Assembly: GCA_017557195.1 (NCBI GenBank)
Contig: JAFZAL010000017.1
Coordinates: 1-64,000 of the forward strand
DNA: 64,000 bases
DNA from: Thermoguttaceae bacterium
GTDB taxonomy: Bacteria > Planctomycetota > Planctomycetia > Pirellulales > Thermoguttaceae
Reading direction: 5' to 3'
Below, piece after piece: positions 18,301 through 25,413 of this stretch; within the stretch, counting starts at the first letter, position 1; every line of letters begins with the position of its first letter. The position numbers were made by a program, and so were the translations under genes. The notes beneath the pieces were generated by a model that was not told the origin of the DNA, searched no databases, and saw only the letters and a program-made list of their open reading frames with translations.

Positions 18301-18516
18301 CATAATCTCGTTGGAGGAATTGGTAATCGAATCAAGCCGAGGAGTTCTGCCGTACAAAGAAAGGCAAATCGCATCCAGAATGGTCGTTTTGCCAGCTCCT
18401 GTCGGTCCGACAATTGCAAACAAGCCATCGTTTATAAATGCGGGGTCGGCGAAGTCAATTGACCATTCCCCTTTGAGCGAGTTGAGATTATTAAATTTCA
18501 GTTTGAGAATTTTCAT
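15349..18516 (-). CDS. sbcC: Exonuclease SbcCD, SMC-like ATPase subunit
   Basis: Rad50-type ATPase of the SbcCD nuclease, which opens hairpins and trims blocked double-strand ends. At 1055 aa it has the full architecture: Walker A GPTGAGKTT near residue 38; a long coiled coil with a zinc hook, CPLC, near residue 520; a second coiled coil; the ABC signature NLSGGESFLISLALALGLS; and Walker B LFLDEGFGTLDEETL near the C-terminus. The ATG overlaps the sbcD stop by 4 bp (ATGA), so the two are translationally coupled. The internal coiled coil is Lys/Glu/Gln-rich and relatively AT-rich, as is normal for the family. Confidence 0.95.
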   Translation of the reverse strand: MKILKLKFNNLNSLKGEWSIDFADPAFINDGLFAIVGPTGAGKTTILDAICLSLYGRTPRLDSITNSSNEIMNRVSTECFAQTTFSCDAGVFRSSFEQHYSSSKRGFNLQPPKMELANDSTNEILANSKSQVPLKVGELIGLTYEQFIRAVLLAQGQFKKFLDSNANDRSELLETITGTQIYSLISQKVFERSKAENAKLEEIKQKLSGIEILSDEQQKILKEEIEKSNSKTKTLQEEMNQLDKQIQWIKEVKKLKNESETIGRNIDKNNDELRAFESQREQLVQDVRAQKIVADYRVSEQKRGNLEKLDKQIDKDVQTVEKLDEDIKSAVKAIEKADETHNKAKETLNSQKPTIDKVKSLDTVIAEQRKNIEPEQKKLSQLQSQFAQECRKANITLDELPEDLTTVRIESQISEILNGVSISKTRIIIDDFNELKDHWKDLLKVKVDIADNSTSIEKFQKNIERYKKDIQKHTESKQKLELDISAAEKHQQSLEKNISFSKLFQSLEEHRQKLAEGERCPLCGATSHPYCIDLPSVTLTEDEKELDETKSKIRELRGDLSNTEKEITKFETKSSQANDSVKELEQKNEALQKQSDDICDNDINCDKDISVKEIKKRISLIAEKTQRTQNRLEYAEKLDALKNPVQLRETLNEQKSELKQKEDALNKLINERQELFGSDDPEQAFQQLSKAVDAAFNKLNDQKGKKTALEAKQTTTKQNLEARQEERKTAFKQFSESLAEFNNKLEEQRFSSVEDFLKALLTDDVRDKYQKLQKELDEQKTRLEEQQRINNDRLLKLEEQNLTDKSEEELDQSCNQKNAEYTALLVDIGSKTEQLNINEQNKNKFDKIKAQFDNQKEVVYRWEKLNSIIGSADGKKFRKIVQRISLEILIDYANEQMAILSPRYQLTLPQKVDVETSEENSENIKSTPASVKEDLAIYCIDSWQGGAVRPTTNLSGGESFLISLALALGLSKMSSRNKPLETLFLDEGFGTLDEETLQTALDAINKFQYSDDSNKLVGVISHVDALKERIANKIEVARSAAGASVLSGPGVTKIS

Positions 18517-19766
18517 TGAATCTGTCCCAGAATTTCATTATACATTTTAAGCAAATCTTCTCGGTCTTCTTCAGGAACATTGCATGAATTCAGCGTTCGC
18601 TGAAAAACGTCGATCGGGTCGAGAGACCGGAGCGATTCCCCCTTGTGCTGACGAGATATTCCTGCTTCATGCGTTGAGAGCCATTTAAACGCAAATAGCG
18701 TAACGGGCGTATTTGCCAGAAGGTCTTCCAGTTTTTGATTAAACATTTCGGGAGCTTCGGAACCGCGATAGAGAACTTCCAGCCAAACGCTCTGATTATT
18801 TTCCTTGCACTCGTTCACAAGTTGGGTAACTTTCTGTTCAATTACAGACTTCTCATTTTCCGAAATTTGAACCAACTGTTGAAAACAGGGGATTTCAATA
18901 GACGTAACAGTCTGCTGTCCATCGACAGTCCATTGAACTTCGACAACGCGCTTGGTCTGTTTTGCCTCGCCAAACCCGACTGGAATTGGCGAGCCGGAGT
19001 ACTGAATTCGATCCTGCCCGCCTACAACCTGGGGAACGTGCAGATGTCCCAGGGCGATGTAATCGAACGAATCAGGAAAATCTCCGGCGGGGAACTTTTC
19101 CAGCGTTCCGACGTAGATATCGCGCTCGCCTCCGTCCGCGCCCAGGTTAGACGCTCCTTTCGTAAACAGGTGCCCGGTGGCGATTACCGGTACAAAAGGC
19201 GAACTTTGTAACAGTTCCTGTTTTTTCTCTTCCGCCTGCTGAGCAAAGGTTTGATAAACGCTGCGAATTCCCTCCATAAGACGCTGCGATCGTTCGGCGG
19301 AATTTTCTCCGTCGACGGATTTTCTCAATTCCATGTCAGACAAAAAAGGAATTGCGGCGATAAGGGCCGGGAAGTCGTCAGACTCGCCGTTTTCCGCAGA
19401 CGTAACGACAATCAATTCCGGTTCTTTGGCAACAACGGTTATGTTAAAATACTGCAATATCTGTTTGGACGTTTCCAGAAACGCCGCAGAATCGTGGTTC
19501 CCCGCAGTAATAATTACGTGTCGGCAGCGGCTTTTCCCGCTCAATCTGTCTTTATACAGTTGAACGAGAAACTGATTATACATTTGCTGCGATTCCAGCG
19601 TCGGCGTTCTGTTATCGTAGACGTCGCCGGAAACGATCAGAACGTCAATTTTCCTGTCAATAACGGTCTGACAAAGCCAGTTCAAAAACGCCTGATGTTC
19701 GTCCGCGCGCCGCCGATCGTAAAGCCGACAGTCCAAATGCCAGTCTGAAGTGTGTAGAATTTTCAT
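18513..19766 (-). CDS. sbcD: Exonuclease SbcCD, nuclease subunit
   Basis: Mre11-type Mn-dependent nuclease partner of SbcC. Metallophosphoesterase motifs are in order: HTSDWHLD, SGDVYDNRTP, ITAGNHDSA, ATGHLFTKG, and GHLHVPQ. The usual C-terminal SbcD cap follows (length 417 aa). The start at 19766 (MKILHTSDWH) fits the family exactly; the 14-residue longer ORF from 19808 adds no family sequence. It overlaps sbcC by 4 bp. Confidence 0.94.
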   Translation of the reverse strand: MKILHTSDWHLDCRLYDRRRADEHQAFLNWLCQTVIDRKIDVLIVSGDVYDNRTPTLESQQMYNQFLVQLYKDRLSGKSRCRHVIITAGNHDSAAFLETSKQILQYFNITVVAKEPELIVVTSAENGESDDFPALIAAIPFLSDMELRKSVDGENSAERSQRLMEGIRSVYQTFAQQAEEKKQELLQSSPFVPVIATGHLFTKGASNLGADGGERDIYVGTLEKFPAGDFPDSFDYIALGHLHVPQVVGGQDRIQYSGSPIPVGFGEAKQTKRVVEVQWTVDGQQTVTSIEIPCFQQLVQISENEKSVIEQKVTQLVNECKENNQSVWLEVLYRGSEAPEMFNQKLEDLLANTPVTLFAFKWLSTHEAGISRQHKGESLRSLDPIDVFQRTLNSCNVPEEDREDLLKMYNEILGQIQ

Positions 19767-19826
19767 GACAATTAAACAGACTTTATAAGAGCGCTGTTGC
19801 CGATTCACCGACTTTAAGCGTTTTGT

Positions 19827-20681
19827 TTATTTGTTTTTGTTGTATTTCTCCTCGGATTTTTTCTGGAGTTGGTCGAGGCTTCCTTTGGCGATGTCGTTAT
19901 TGACTTTCTCCCATTTTTCGAGTTGGGCGCGGTCATGAAGCTTGTTACGATAAATGTTAATCAATTGTGTAACAGGATAACCGTCCGTAGGATCCAGCTG
20001 ATGAACTTTGACGTAGGTATCGGCAGCGCCGCGATAATCTCCGCTGTTGAGTTTTGATTCAGCGTCTGCCATGAGCTTTTGCTTTTCTGTTTTAGGTCCG
20101 CGTTGTTGGGCGGCGTACTGAGCGTCGTATTTTGCCTCAAGTTTGCGAAGTCGCTCTCTTCTGGCTTCCTCAGGAGTAAGATTCTTTCGAACGGTTTGCT
20201 GTGGAGCGGGTTCTGATTTACCGCTATTGGTCGCAATTGCGACAATAATCAACAAAAGAATCGCTGCGCCAACGCCAACAGAGAGCAGAACCTTTTTATC
20301 CTGAAAAGGATTCTTTTTGGATGACGATCGTTTGCCGCGTCCGGAAGAATCCGCTGTTTTTGAACCGCTTTTATCCGTCTTGGCAGACGTCGGTTTAGAG
20401 GCGGTTTTGGAAACCGGTTTAGATGCGCTATTTGACGTTTTCGCGCCAGCATTGTTGCCTGCAGGTTTGGACTTTGACGATCCCGCTCCAAAATCAAATG
20501 ACGGCTTGTCCGATTTCTCTGCTGATTTGGACGCTGACGATCCAGCTCCAAAATCAAACGACGGCTTGTCCGATTTCTCTGCTGGTTTGGACGCTGACGA
20601 TCCAACTCCAAAATCAAACGACGGCTTGTCCGATTTCTCATTTGATTTTGACGGCTGTTGAGGATTAAATTCAAAAGGCAT
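19827..20681 (-). CDS. Single-span membrane protein with 20-aa repeats
   Basis: I do not recognise a named family. The 284-aa protein starts MPFEFNPQQPSK (ATG 20681; a longer ORF to 20744 is unlikely). Residues about 10-75 carry three near-identical 20-residue units (KSDKPSFDFG, then GSSASKPAE). A low-complexity Ser/Lys/Thr/Ala linker runs to about 130, then one membrane helix (VLLSVGVGAAILLLIIVAIA), then a soluble end with one TPR-like helix pair (ESKLNSGDYRGAADTYVKVHQLDP). There is no signal peptide, so the repeats are predicted to be cytoplasmic and the TPR part outside. It lies between sbcD and rlmN on the same strand. Confidence 0.75.
   Translation of the reverse strand: MPFEFNPQQPSKSNEKSDKPSFDFGVGSSASKPAEKSDKPSFDFGAGSSASKSAEKSDKPSFDFGAGSSKSKPAGNNAGAKTSNSASKPVSKTASKPTSAKTDKSGSKTADSSGRGKRSSSKKNPFQDKKVLLSVGVGAAILLLIIVAIATNSGKSEPAPQQTVRKNLTPEEARRERLRKLEAKYDAQYAAQQRGPKTEKQKLMADAESKLNSGDYRGAADTYVKVHQLDPTDGYPVTQLINIYRNKLHDRAQLEKWEKVNNDIAKGSLDQLQKKSEEKYNKNK
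20476..20655 (-). repeat. 60-bp tandem repeat, three units
   Basis: Units start at 20476, 20536 and 20596 and differ at only a few bases. They encode the 20-residue repeat of the membrane protein at 19827-20681. The high identity points to recent duplication. Confidence 0.9.
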
Positions 20682-20819
20682 ATTGACGTTTTCCGTTATT
20701 AAGTAATTGACAAATAATTTGTGGCATGGACAAGGACTATCCACTTGCCATTGATCTCTATTTTGTCAGATTTATCAAATTTTGCAATAGCCCCTAAGCA
20801 AATAATTTGTGATAAGACG
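20682..20819. promoter_or_regulatory. Short gap with a duplicated 13-bp palindrome-like motif
   Basis: CAAATAATTTGTG occurs twice in the same orientation, at 20711-20723 and 20799-20811. Each contains the palindrome CAAATNATTTG-like core. The gap is the leader of the 284-aa membrane protein. A dimeric regulator could bind here; this is inference only. Confidence 0.3.
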
Positions 20820-21887
20820 TCAATTATTTTTAGAGACAGATTTTCGCCGCAGCTGACCGCAGGCGGCGTCAATGCGCCCGCCTTTTTCTTTGCGAACCTG
20901 AACCTGGACGCCGCCGGACTCCAAAGCGCGGACAAAGGCGTCGATTTTATCCGGATACGGGCGCTTGAACGGCAGCCCTTCCACCTCGTTATACGGAATG
21001 AGATTGACAAGCGCGTTGCGCCCGCGCAGTATTTGCGTCAGTTCCTGAGCGCATTGCGGCGAGTCGTTGACACCGCCCAGAAGAACGTATTCGTAGGTTA
21101 CTCGCCGTCCTGTAACGTCAAAAAAGTCGTCTGCGGCGCGCAAAATGTTTTGAATCCCAATTCCCGCGTTGGTCGGAACGATGCGATTTCTCAATTCGTC
21201 GTTGGGCGCGTGGAGAGAAACCGCCAGATGGTACTGCTTCCCGCTGTGCGCCAGACGTTCGATTCCGGCAAGAATCCCAACGGTTGAAATCGTAATCTTT
21301 CGGGCGCCGATTTCCAAATTGTTCGACAGCCAGTCCAACGCCGTAAGCAGATTGTCCAAATTCAGCCCCGGTTCGCCCATGCCCATGACGACGATGTTGC
21401 TGATCCGGTCAGAATCCGGCGTTGTCGCTTGTGAATGGAGCATATCCTGAAAAATCAGAACCTGTTCGACGATTTCTTCCGCTTCCAGATTGCGAATAAA
21501 GCATTTTCCGGACTCGGATTTCGTTTGACCGGTGGCGCAAAACATGCAGCCCATCGCGCAGCCAACCTGCGTCGACAGACAAACGGTATGACGCTCTTTG
21601 TCGTCGGTCAGCATGACGCATTCGATCGTTTCGCCGTCATGAAGTTTGAGCAGCGCTTTTGTCGCCCAGAGAGACTGACTCGTTTGAACGACCTGCGCCG
21701 TTCGGAGCGAAAAGGCGCCTGAGAGCTTTTGCTTTAGTCCCGCAGGCAGATTTTTCATATCGTCAAACGATGTAACGCCCGGCTTGCTCAGCCAGGACAA
21801 AATCTGACTGGCGCGAAACGGTTTTTCCCCGTTTTCCGTCAGCCAGGTTTTGAGCGCGTCTTCAGATTCGAATAATATTGAACGCAA
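20820..21887 (-). CDS. rlmN: 23S rRNA A2503 / tRNA A37 C2-methyltransferase
   Basis: Radical-SAM methyltransferase that methylates C2 of A2503 in 23S rRNA, and in many bacteria also A37 of some tRNAs. The CxxxCxxC cluster motif is present as CAMGCMFCATGQ, the GEPGLNLDNL segment and the LAVSLHAPND motif follow, and the methyl-accepting Cys is in AACGQL near the C-terminus. Length 355 aa is standard. It follows the CHAT gene on the same strand across a heptamer array. Confidence 0.95.
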   Translation of the reverse strand: MRSILFESEDALKTWLTENGEKPFRASQILSWLSKPGVTSFDDMKNLPAGLKQKLSGAFSLRTAQVVQTSQSLWATKALLKLHDGETIECVMLTDDKERHTVCLSTQVGCAMGCMFCATGQTKSESGKCFIRNLEAEEIVEQVLIFQDMLHSQATTPDSDRISNIVVMGMGEPGLNLDNLLTALDWLSNNLEIGARKITISTVGILAGIERLAHSGKQYHLAVSLHAPNDELRNRIVPTNAGIGIQNILRAADDFFDVTGRRVTYEYVLLGGVNDSPQCAQELTQILRGRNALVNLIPYNEVEGLPFKRPYPDKIDAFVRALESGGVQVQVRKEKGGRIDAACGQLRRKSVSKNN

Positions 21888-21900
21888 GTTATTGCCTTTT

Positions 21901-21985
21901 TAGTTGCTAGTTGCGAGAGGAGTTGACATACCGCTTGCGTCAACTCCTCACTCAAAACTACTGCCTACTGCCTACTGCCTAATTC
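21901..21985. repeat. Heptamer array between the CHAT gene and rlmN
   Basis: Two TAGTTGC units are followed by GGAGTTGAC, the core CGCTTGCG (21932-21939) and the complementary TCAACTCC, then three CTACTGC units and CTAATTC. The final unit supplies the stop codon of the CHAT gene (21979-21981). Confidence 0.85.
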
Positions 21986-24900
21986 CGTTTATTAAACTGG
22001 ATTCCTCCGCCGTTGTTCGGCTGTTCGGATTCGATCGGCAATACGCCGGAATCGAAAAGCATGTATCCGCCCCAAAAATACGGGTGACTCATGCGGAGGT
22101 TTTTGTCAGCCGGTTCTCCTGTTACAGAGGGCTCTTCGTCCATCTGGGCGAACGCGCCAGCCGTTTTCAAAACAGCAACGCGCCAGGCGGATGCCGGATC
22201 GTACTTCGGAATGCTCTTGCAATAATTTTGCAGCAGGTATTGAGCGCTGAAGCCGCCGATTCGCCATCGGCTTAAGAGAATCGTCTGACTTCCTTCGGAC
22301 ATCAAAGCGCAGGACGTAAAGAACAGGTCAAAGCCCGGGACGCGGCAGCCGTTTTTGAAGGAACATTCTTCCGGAGTATGGAAGCCCGGCAGAAGAATCG
22401 TCTGCGGCGCGCCGTACGGCAGCAGCAAGCAGTCTGAAAGCTTGCCGTCTGCCTTGGAACCGTCTATTCCCAGCGGATGCAGGTCGAGAGAACGGTTGTA
22501 GTCCGGGTTGAGGTCTTCCCAGACAACCAAACGCTGCAGTCGCGAGAACAACATCTGCCCTGCCCCGGGAATCTGGCTTTTGACAATCGCCGATTTCATG
22601 GACGCCGAGCCGAGTATTTCCTGGAACGCGGAGGCGGCGAAGTCGGCGCCCTCCCGCGGATGAAGCCGTCCCTGAGCAAACGCCCATTCGACGTCGCCCA
22701 AAGTTGGAATTGGCTGCGGAACCGACAGGGACGCCGTTGGCGCGTAGCGAATTTTGAACTGAAAAATCAATGGACGGCGTCCGTTGGCGGTTTTAACCTG
22801 TAACAGGTCAAACGGGACGTACCATAAAAAGCCGTCTGGAACAATCGCCAAACCAGGGAACGGCGTGGTAAAATCCGCCTTGGAATCTTTGAGCAGTTCC
22901 GTCAGCAGTTCCTCTGCGGTCGTTCGCCAGGCGTCGCTCATTCGAGAAATGTCGACAATCGTTGACGAGCTGATTAGCGACATTTCTTTATGCAGTTTGA
23001 CGTTAAGCGCCTCGACCTTTTTAATCGTCTTGACTTCCCAGGTTGCGTACTGCTTGGCGCCCAGCAAAAAGGCGAACATGCGTCCGCGGACGTTATAGAA
23101 CAGAAGCGTCGCCTCGCCTTCCGGAAGCCGCCGCTGAATCTCCTCGCACGTCATAATCGGCGGGAAAACCGGGTCTGCCGGCAGTCGGCGCAGAAGCATG
23201 CTGTACAACAGCGTTTCCTGCTGACGCGCAACGTTTCCCCATTCCTTGTACATGTCCGTCTGTTTTTTCAGTTCAACCGAGTCTGCCGGGGCGATTGGCA
23301 GTTTTTGAATTGCGTCACGAATACGCTGCGACTGAGATTGAAGCTGTTGATACGCCGGGTAGTCAGCCAAAATGTTCTGACGCTGCGTTTTCGCCAGAGC
23401 GGACAATCCCTCTGACGGCTGTTCCAAAAGCAGTCGCAAGTTGAACAGACGCCCTCCGGCAAACATCGGAGCGCAGAATCGGGCGCGGCGACCCATGTCG
23501 GCAATCATCACCGCCTTTTGATATTCTTCCCGTTCCAGAGCCAGCAAAAACCAGTTGTCGTACGATTCCGGGCGTGGGTTCGCAATTGAAGAAAACGCGT
23601 GCATCGGGTTAAGCGACCATTCTTCCGCCGTTGGCGATTGTAACAGAGGTTCGTAAAACGCAACCGCTTTTCTCGGCGTGATGACGCTGCGAATCGACAC
23701 CTTTCCGCTTTGATACAGGTTGTTGAGAATGTCAAGCTGATACAGCCGGGGCGTAGCGTGACTCATGAACTCCATCGACTTTGCCAAAGCCGCTGTTCCC
23801 TCCGGAATTTTGCCGAGCTGGAAGTACATTTCCGCCATGGAGAAGTTGACTTTCGCGCCAACTTCCGAAATCTCAAAGTCGCGCCCAACAAACTTAGACT
23901 GCGCCTCTTTGAGGTATTTTACCGCGTCGTTTGGCTTTTGGAAATAGAGTAAATTTTCCGCCATGCAAACGTTGAGAACGACTTGCAGACGGCGTCCCGC
24001 CTTGACTTTTGCCCATTGAATTGCAGGCTGAAGCGCCGGACAGGGCGTTTTCGGGTTGCCCGCCAAATGGGCGGCAGACATTCCCTTGAACGCCTCGGCA
24101 AGAATCGTTCCGCTGGATGTAATTCGAGAATAGCAAACTGCGGCAACAGTCGCTTCATGATAGTACTGAACGGCGGCGGCGTTGTTTCCGGAGTGCATCG
24201 CCTGGCGCGCCAACGCCAAAAACGCGATTGCCGTTAGAGGATGGTCAAACTGTCCGGCGCAGACGGTTCCGCGGCTGAGAAGCGGGATTGCCAAATCGTT
24301 TTTTTCCGCTCCCAAATACGCCATGCCCAACGCGACGTCAACCCACGTCTGCGACCAGTGGTTAGGCGGAGCTGGACGCGTCGACAGCTTGCTGATGCAT
24401 AGATCTGTCAGCGGGTCTTCTTTGCAAAGCGGTCCTAACAGTTCGTATCGACGGTAAAGCGCCAGTGCGGTGCATTGCCAAATTTCTGCAACGTCAACCT
24501 GAATCAGATGCGCCATGACAACCGTCCCGCCATGCTTGACGGTGTCATACTGGTTGACCTGTCCGCGCTGGATGCTGAACGTGTCGGGAAACGCCCCGAG
24601 CGTTTTCTTTCTGGCTCCGAATCCCCACGGAATGTTAAGCTGACGATTGGTTTGCGGATTTATAGACGCTGAAAGGAACTTGACGTCCATCATCCAGTTG
24701 TAGTACTGAACGTAAATATTCAACGCCGAGTTGTAGTTCTCTATCGCCTTTTCGAAATCGCCGACGGCGTAGTACGCCTCGCCCAGCATCGTATAGGCGC
24801 AAATGGAGTCTATCCAGCGCGAACTGACGGACTTCATGGCTCCCCGAACTTCGGACTGATACCCTTTCAAGGCGTCTTTAAAGTTGCCCTCGTTGAGCGC

Positions 24901-25011
24901 TGCCTGCTGAGGGTAATAGCTCAAATGGGGAAGCTGGTTGATTTGCGCCTGAGCGGAAACAGAAGCAATCAGAATCAGCGCGGCAAATAATATCGTTCTC
25001 TTGAATTTCAT
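21979..25011 (-). CDS. Secreted TPR-CHAT protease-like protein
   Basis: An exported protein of 1010 aa. A signal peptide (MKFKRTILFAALILIASVSA, cut after AQA) leads into TPR-type helical repeats to about residue 430 (for example YAVGDFEKAIENYNSALNI), a helical middle part, and a C-terminal CHAT caspase-like domain (about 640-960). The candidate catalytic dyad is His878 in LLPGFHT and Cys901 in FFTSCALMSEG, followed by the conserved TILLSRWRIGG. CHAT proteins are caspase-fold peptidases. A secreted one would act in the periplasm, perhaps on envelope proteins; the target is unknown. Divergent from the TolC-like gene at 25414. Confidence 0.82.
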   Translation of the reverse strand: MKFKRTILFAALILIASVSAQAQINQLPHLSYYPQQAALNEGNFKDALKGYQSEVRGAMKSVSSRWIDSICAYTMLGEAYYAVGDFEKAIENYNSALNIYVQYYNWMMDVKFLSASINPQTNRQLNIPWGFGARKKTLGAFPDTFSIQRGQVNQYDTVKHGGTVVMAHLIQVDVAEIWQCTALALYRRYELLGPLCKEDPLTDLCISKLSTRPAPPNHWSQTWVDVALGMAYLGAEKNDLAIPLLSRGTVCAGQFDHPLTAIAFLALARQAMHSGNNAAAVQYYHEATVAAVCYSRITSSGTILAEAFKGMSAAHLAGNPKTPCPALQPAIQWAKVKAGRRLQVVLNVCMAENLLYFQKPNDAVKYLKEAQSKFVGRDFEISEVGAKVNFSMAEMYFQLGKIPEGTAALAKSMEFMSHATPRLYQLDILNNLYQSGKVSIRSVITPRKAVAFYEPLLQSPTAEEWSLNPMHAFSSIANPRPESYDNWFLLALEREEYQKAVMIADMGRRARFCAPMFAGGRLFNLRLLLEQPSEGLSALAKTQRQNILADYPAYQQLQSQSQRIRDAIQKLPIAPADSVELKKQTDMYKEWGNVARQQETLLYSMLLRRLPADPVFPPIMTCEEIQRRLPEGEATLLFYNVRGRMFAFLLGAKQYATWEVKTIKKVEALNVKLHKEMSLISSSTIVDISRMSDAWRTTAEELLTELLKDSKADFTTPFPGLAIVPDGFLWYVPFDLLQVKTANGRRPLIFQFKIRYAPTASLSVPQPIPTLGDVEWAFAQGRLHPREGADFAASAFQEILGSASMKSAIVKSQIPGAGQMLFSRLQRLVVWEDLNPDYNRSLDLHPLGIDGSKADGKLSDCLLLPYGAPQTILLPGFHTPEECSFKNGCRVPGFDLFFTSCALMSEGSQTILLSRWRIGGFSAQYLLQNYCKSIPKYDPASAWRVAVLKTAGAFAQMDEEPSVTGEPADKNLRMSHPYFWGGYMLFDSGVLPIESEQPNNGGGIQFNKRN

Positions 25012-25413
25012 AGCATAATACTCCTGACAATTAATTTAGAGTAATTCTTATTCGTATTATACCCGAAATTTGTGCGATTTTCCAGCCGGAGAGCAGAAAA
25101 AAATAAATTATCGAGAATTATTTGTTTTCTGTTTCTTCCGATAATGGCGACTGGGTAAAGAAACAATTACATTCAAAGGCTGATAACAAAATAATTGCAG
25201 CGGGCCGCCCGAAACGAGCAGAAAAGTCAATTCCCATGGGCGGACGAGTCTTTTGGCTCCAATCAAAATCGGCTTGCGCCCCCAAATAACTCTCATCCAT
25301 TTTTCCTAACATTCCTATTGCAAAAAATTCAAATTTGAGGTAAACTGATTATAATAATATAGAATCGGATTATAATTTTTTCCAATTACTATTGCGGTTA
25401 AACAGCAAAATAA
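25012..25413. other. AT-rich divergent intergenic region
   Basis: A 402-bp region shared by the divergent CHAT and TolC-like genes. It has no supported gene. TATAAT occurs at 25350-25355 with TTCAAA 16 nt upstream (25328-25333), a weak candidate promoter for the plus-strand gene. Short overlapping minus ORFs here lack coding character. Confidence 0.4.

Noticed and set aside
25108-25312. Two overlapping minus-strand frames of about 60 aa in the CHAT divergent gap
   Set aside because: Same DNA read in two frames, no ribosome site and no family feature.
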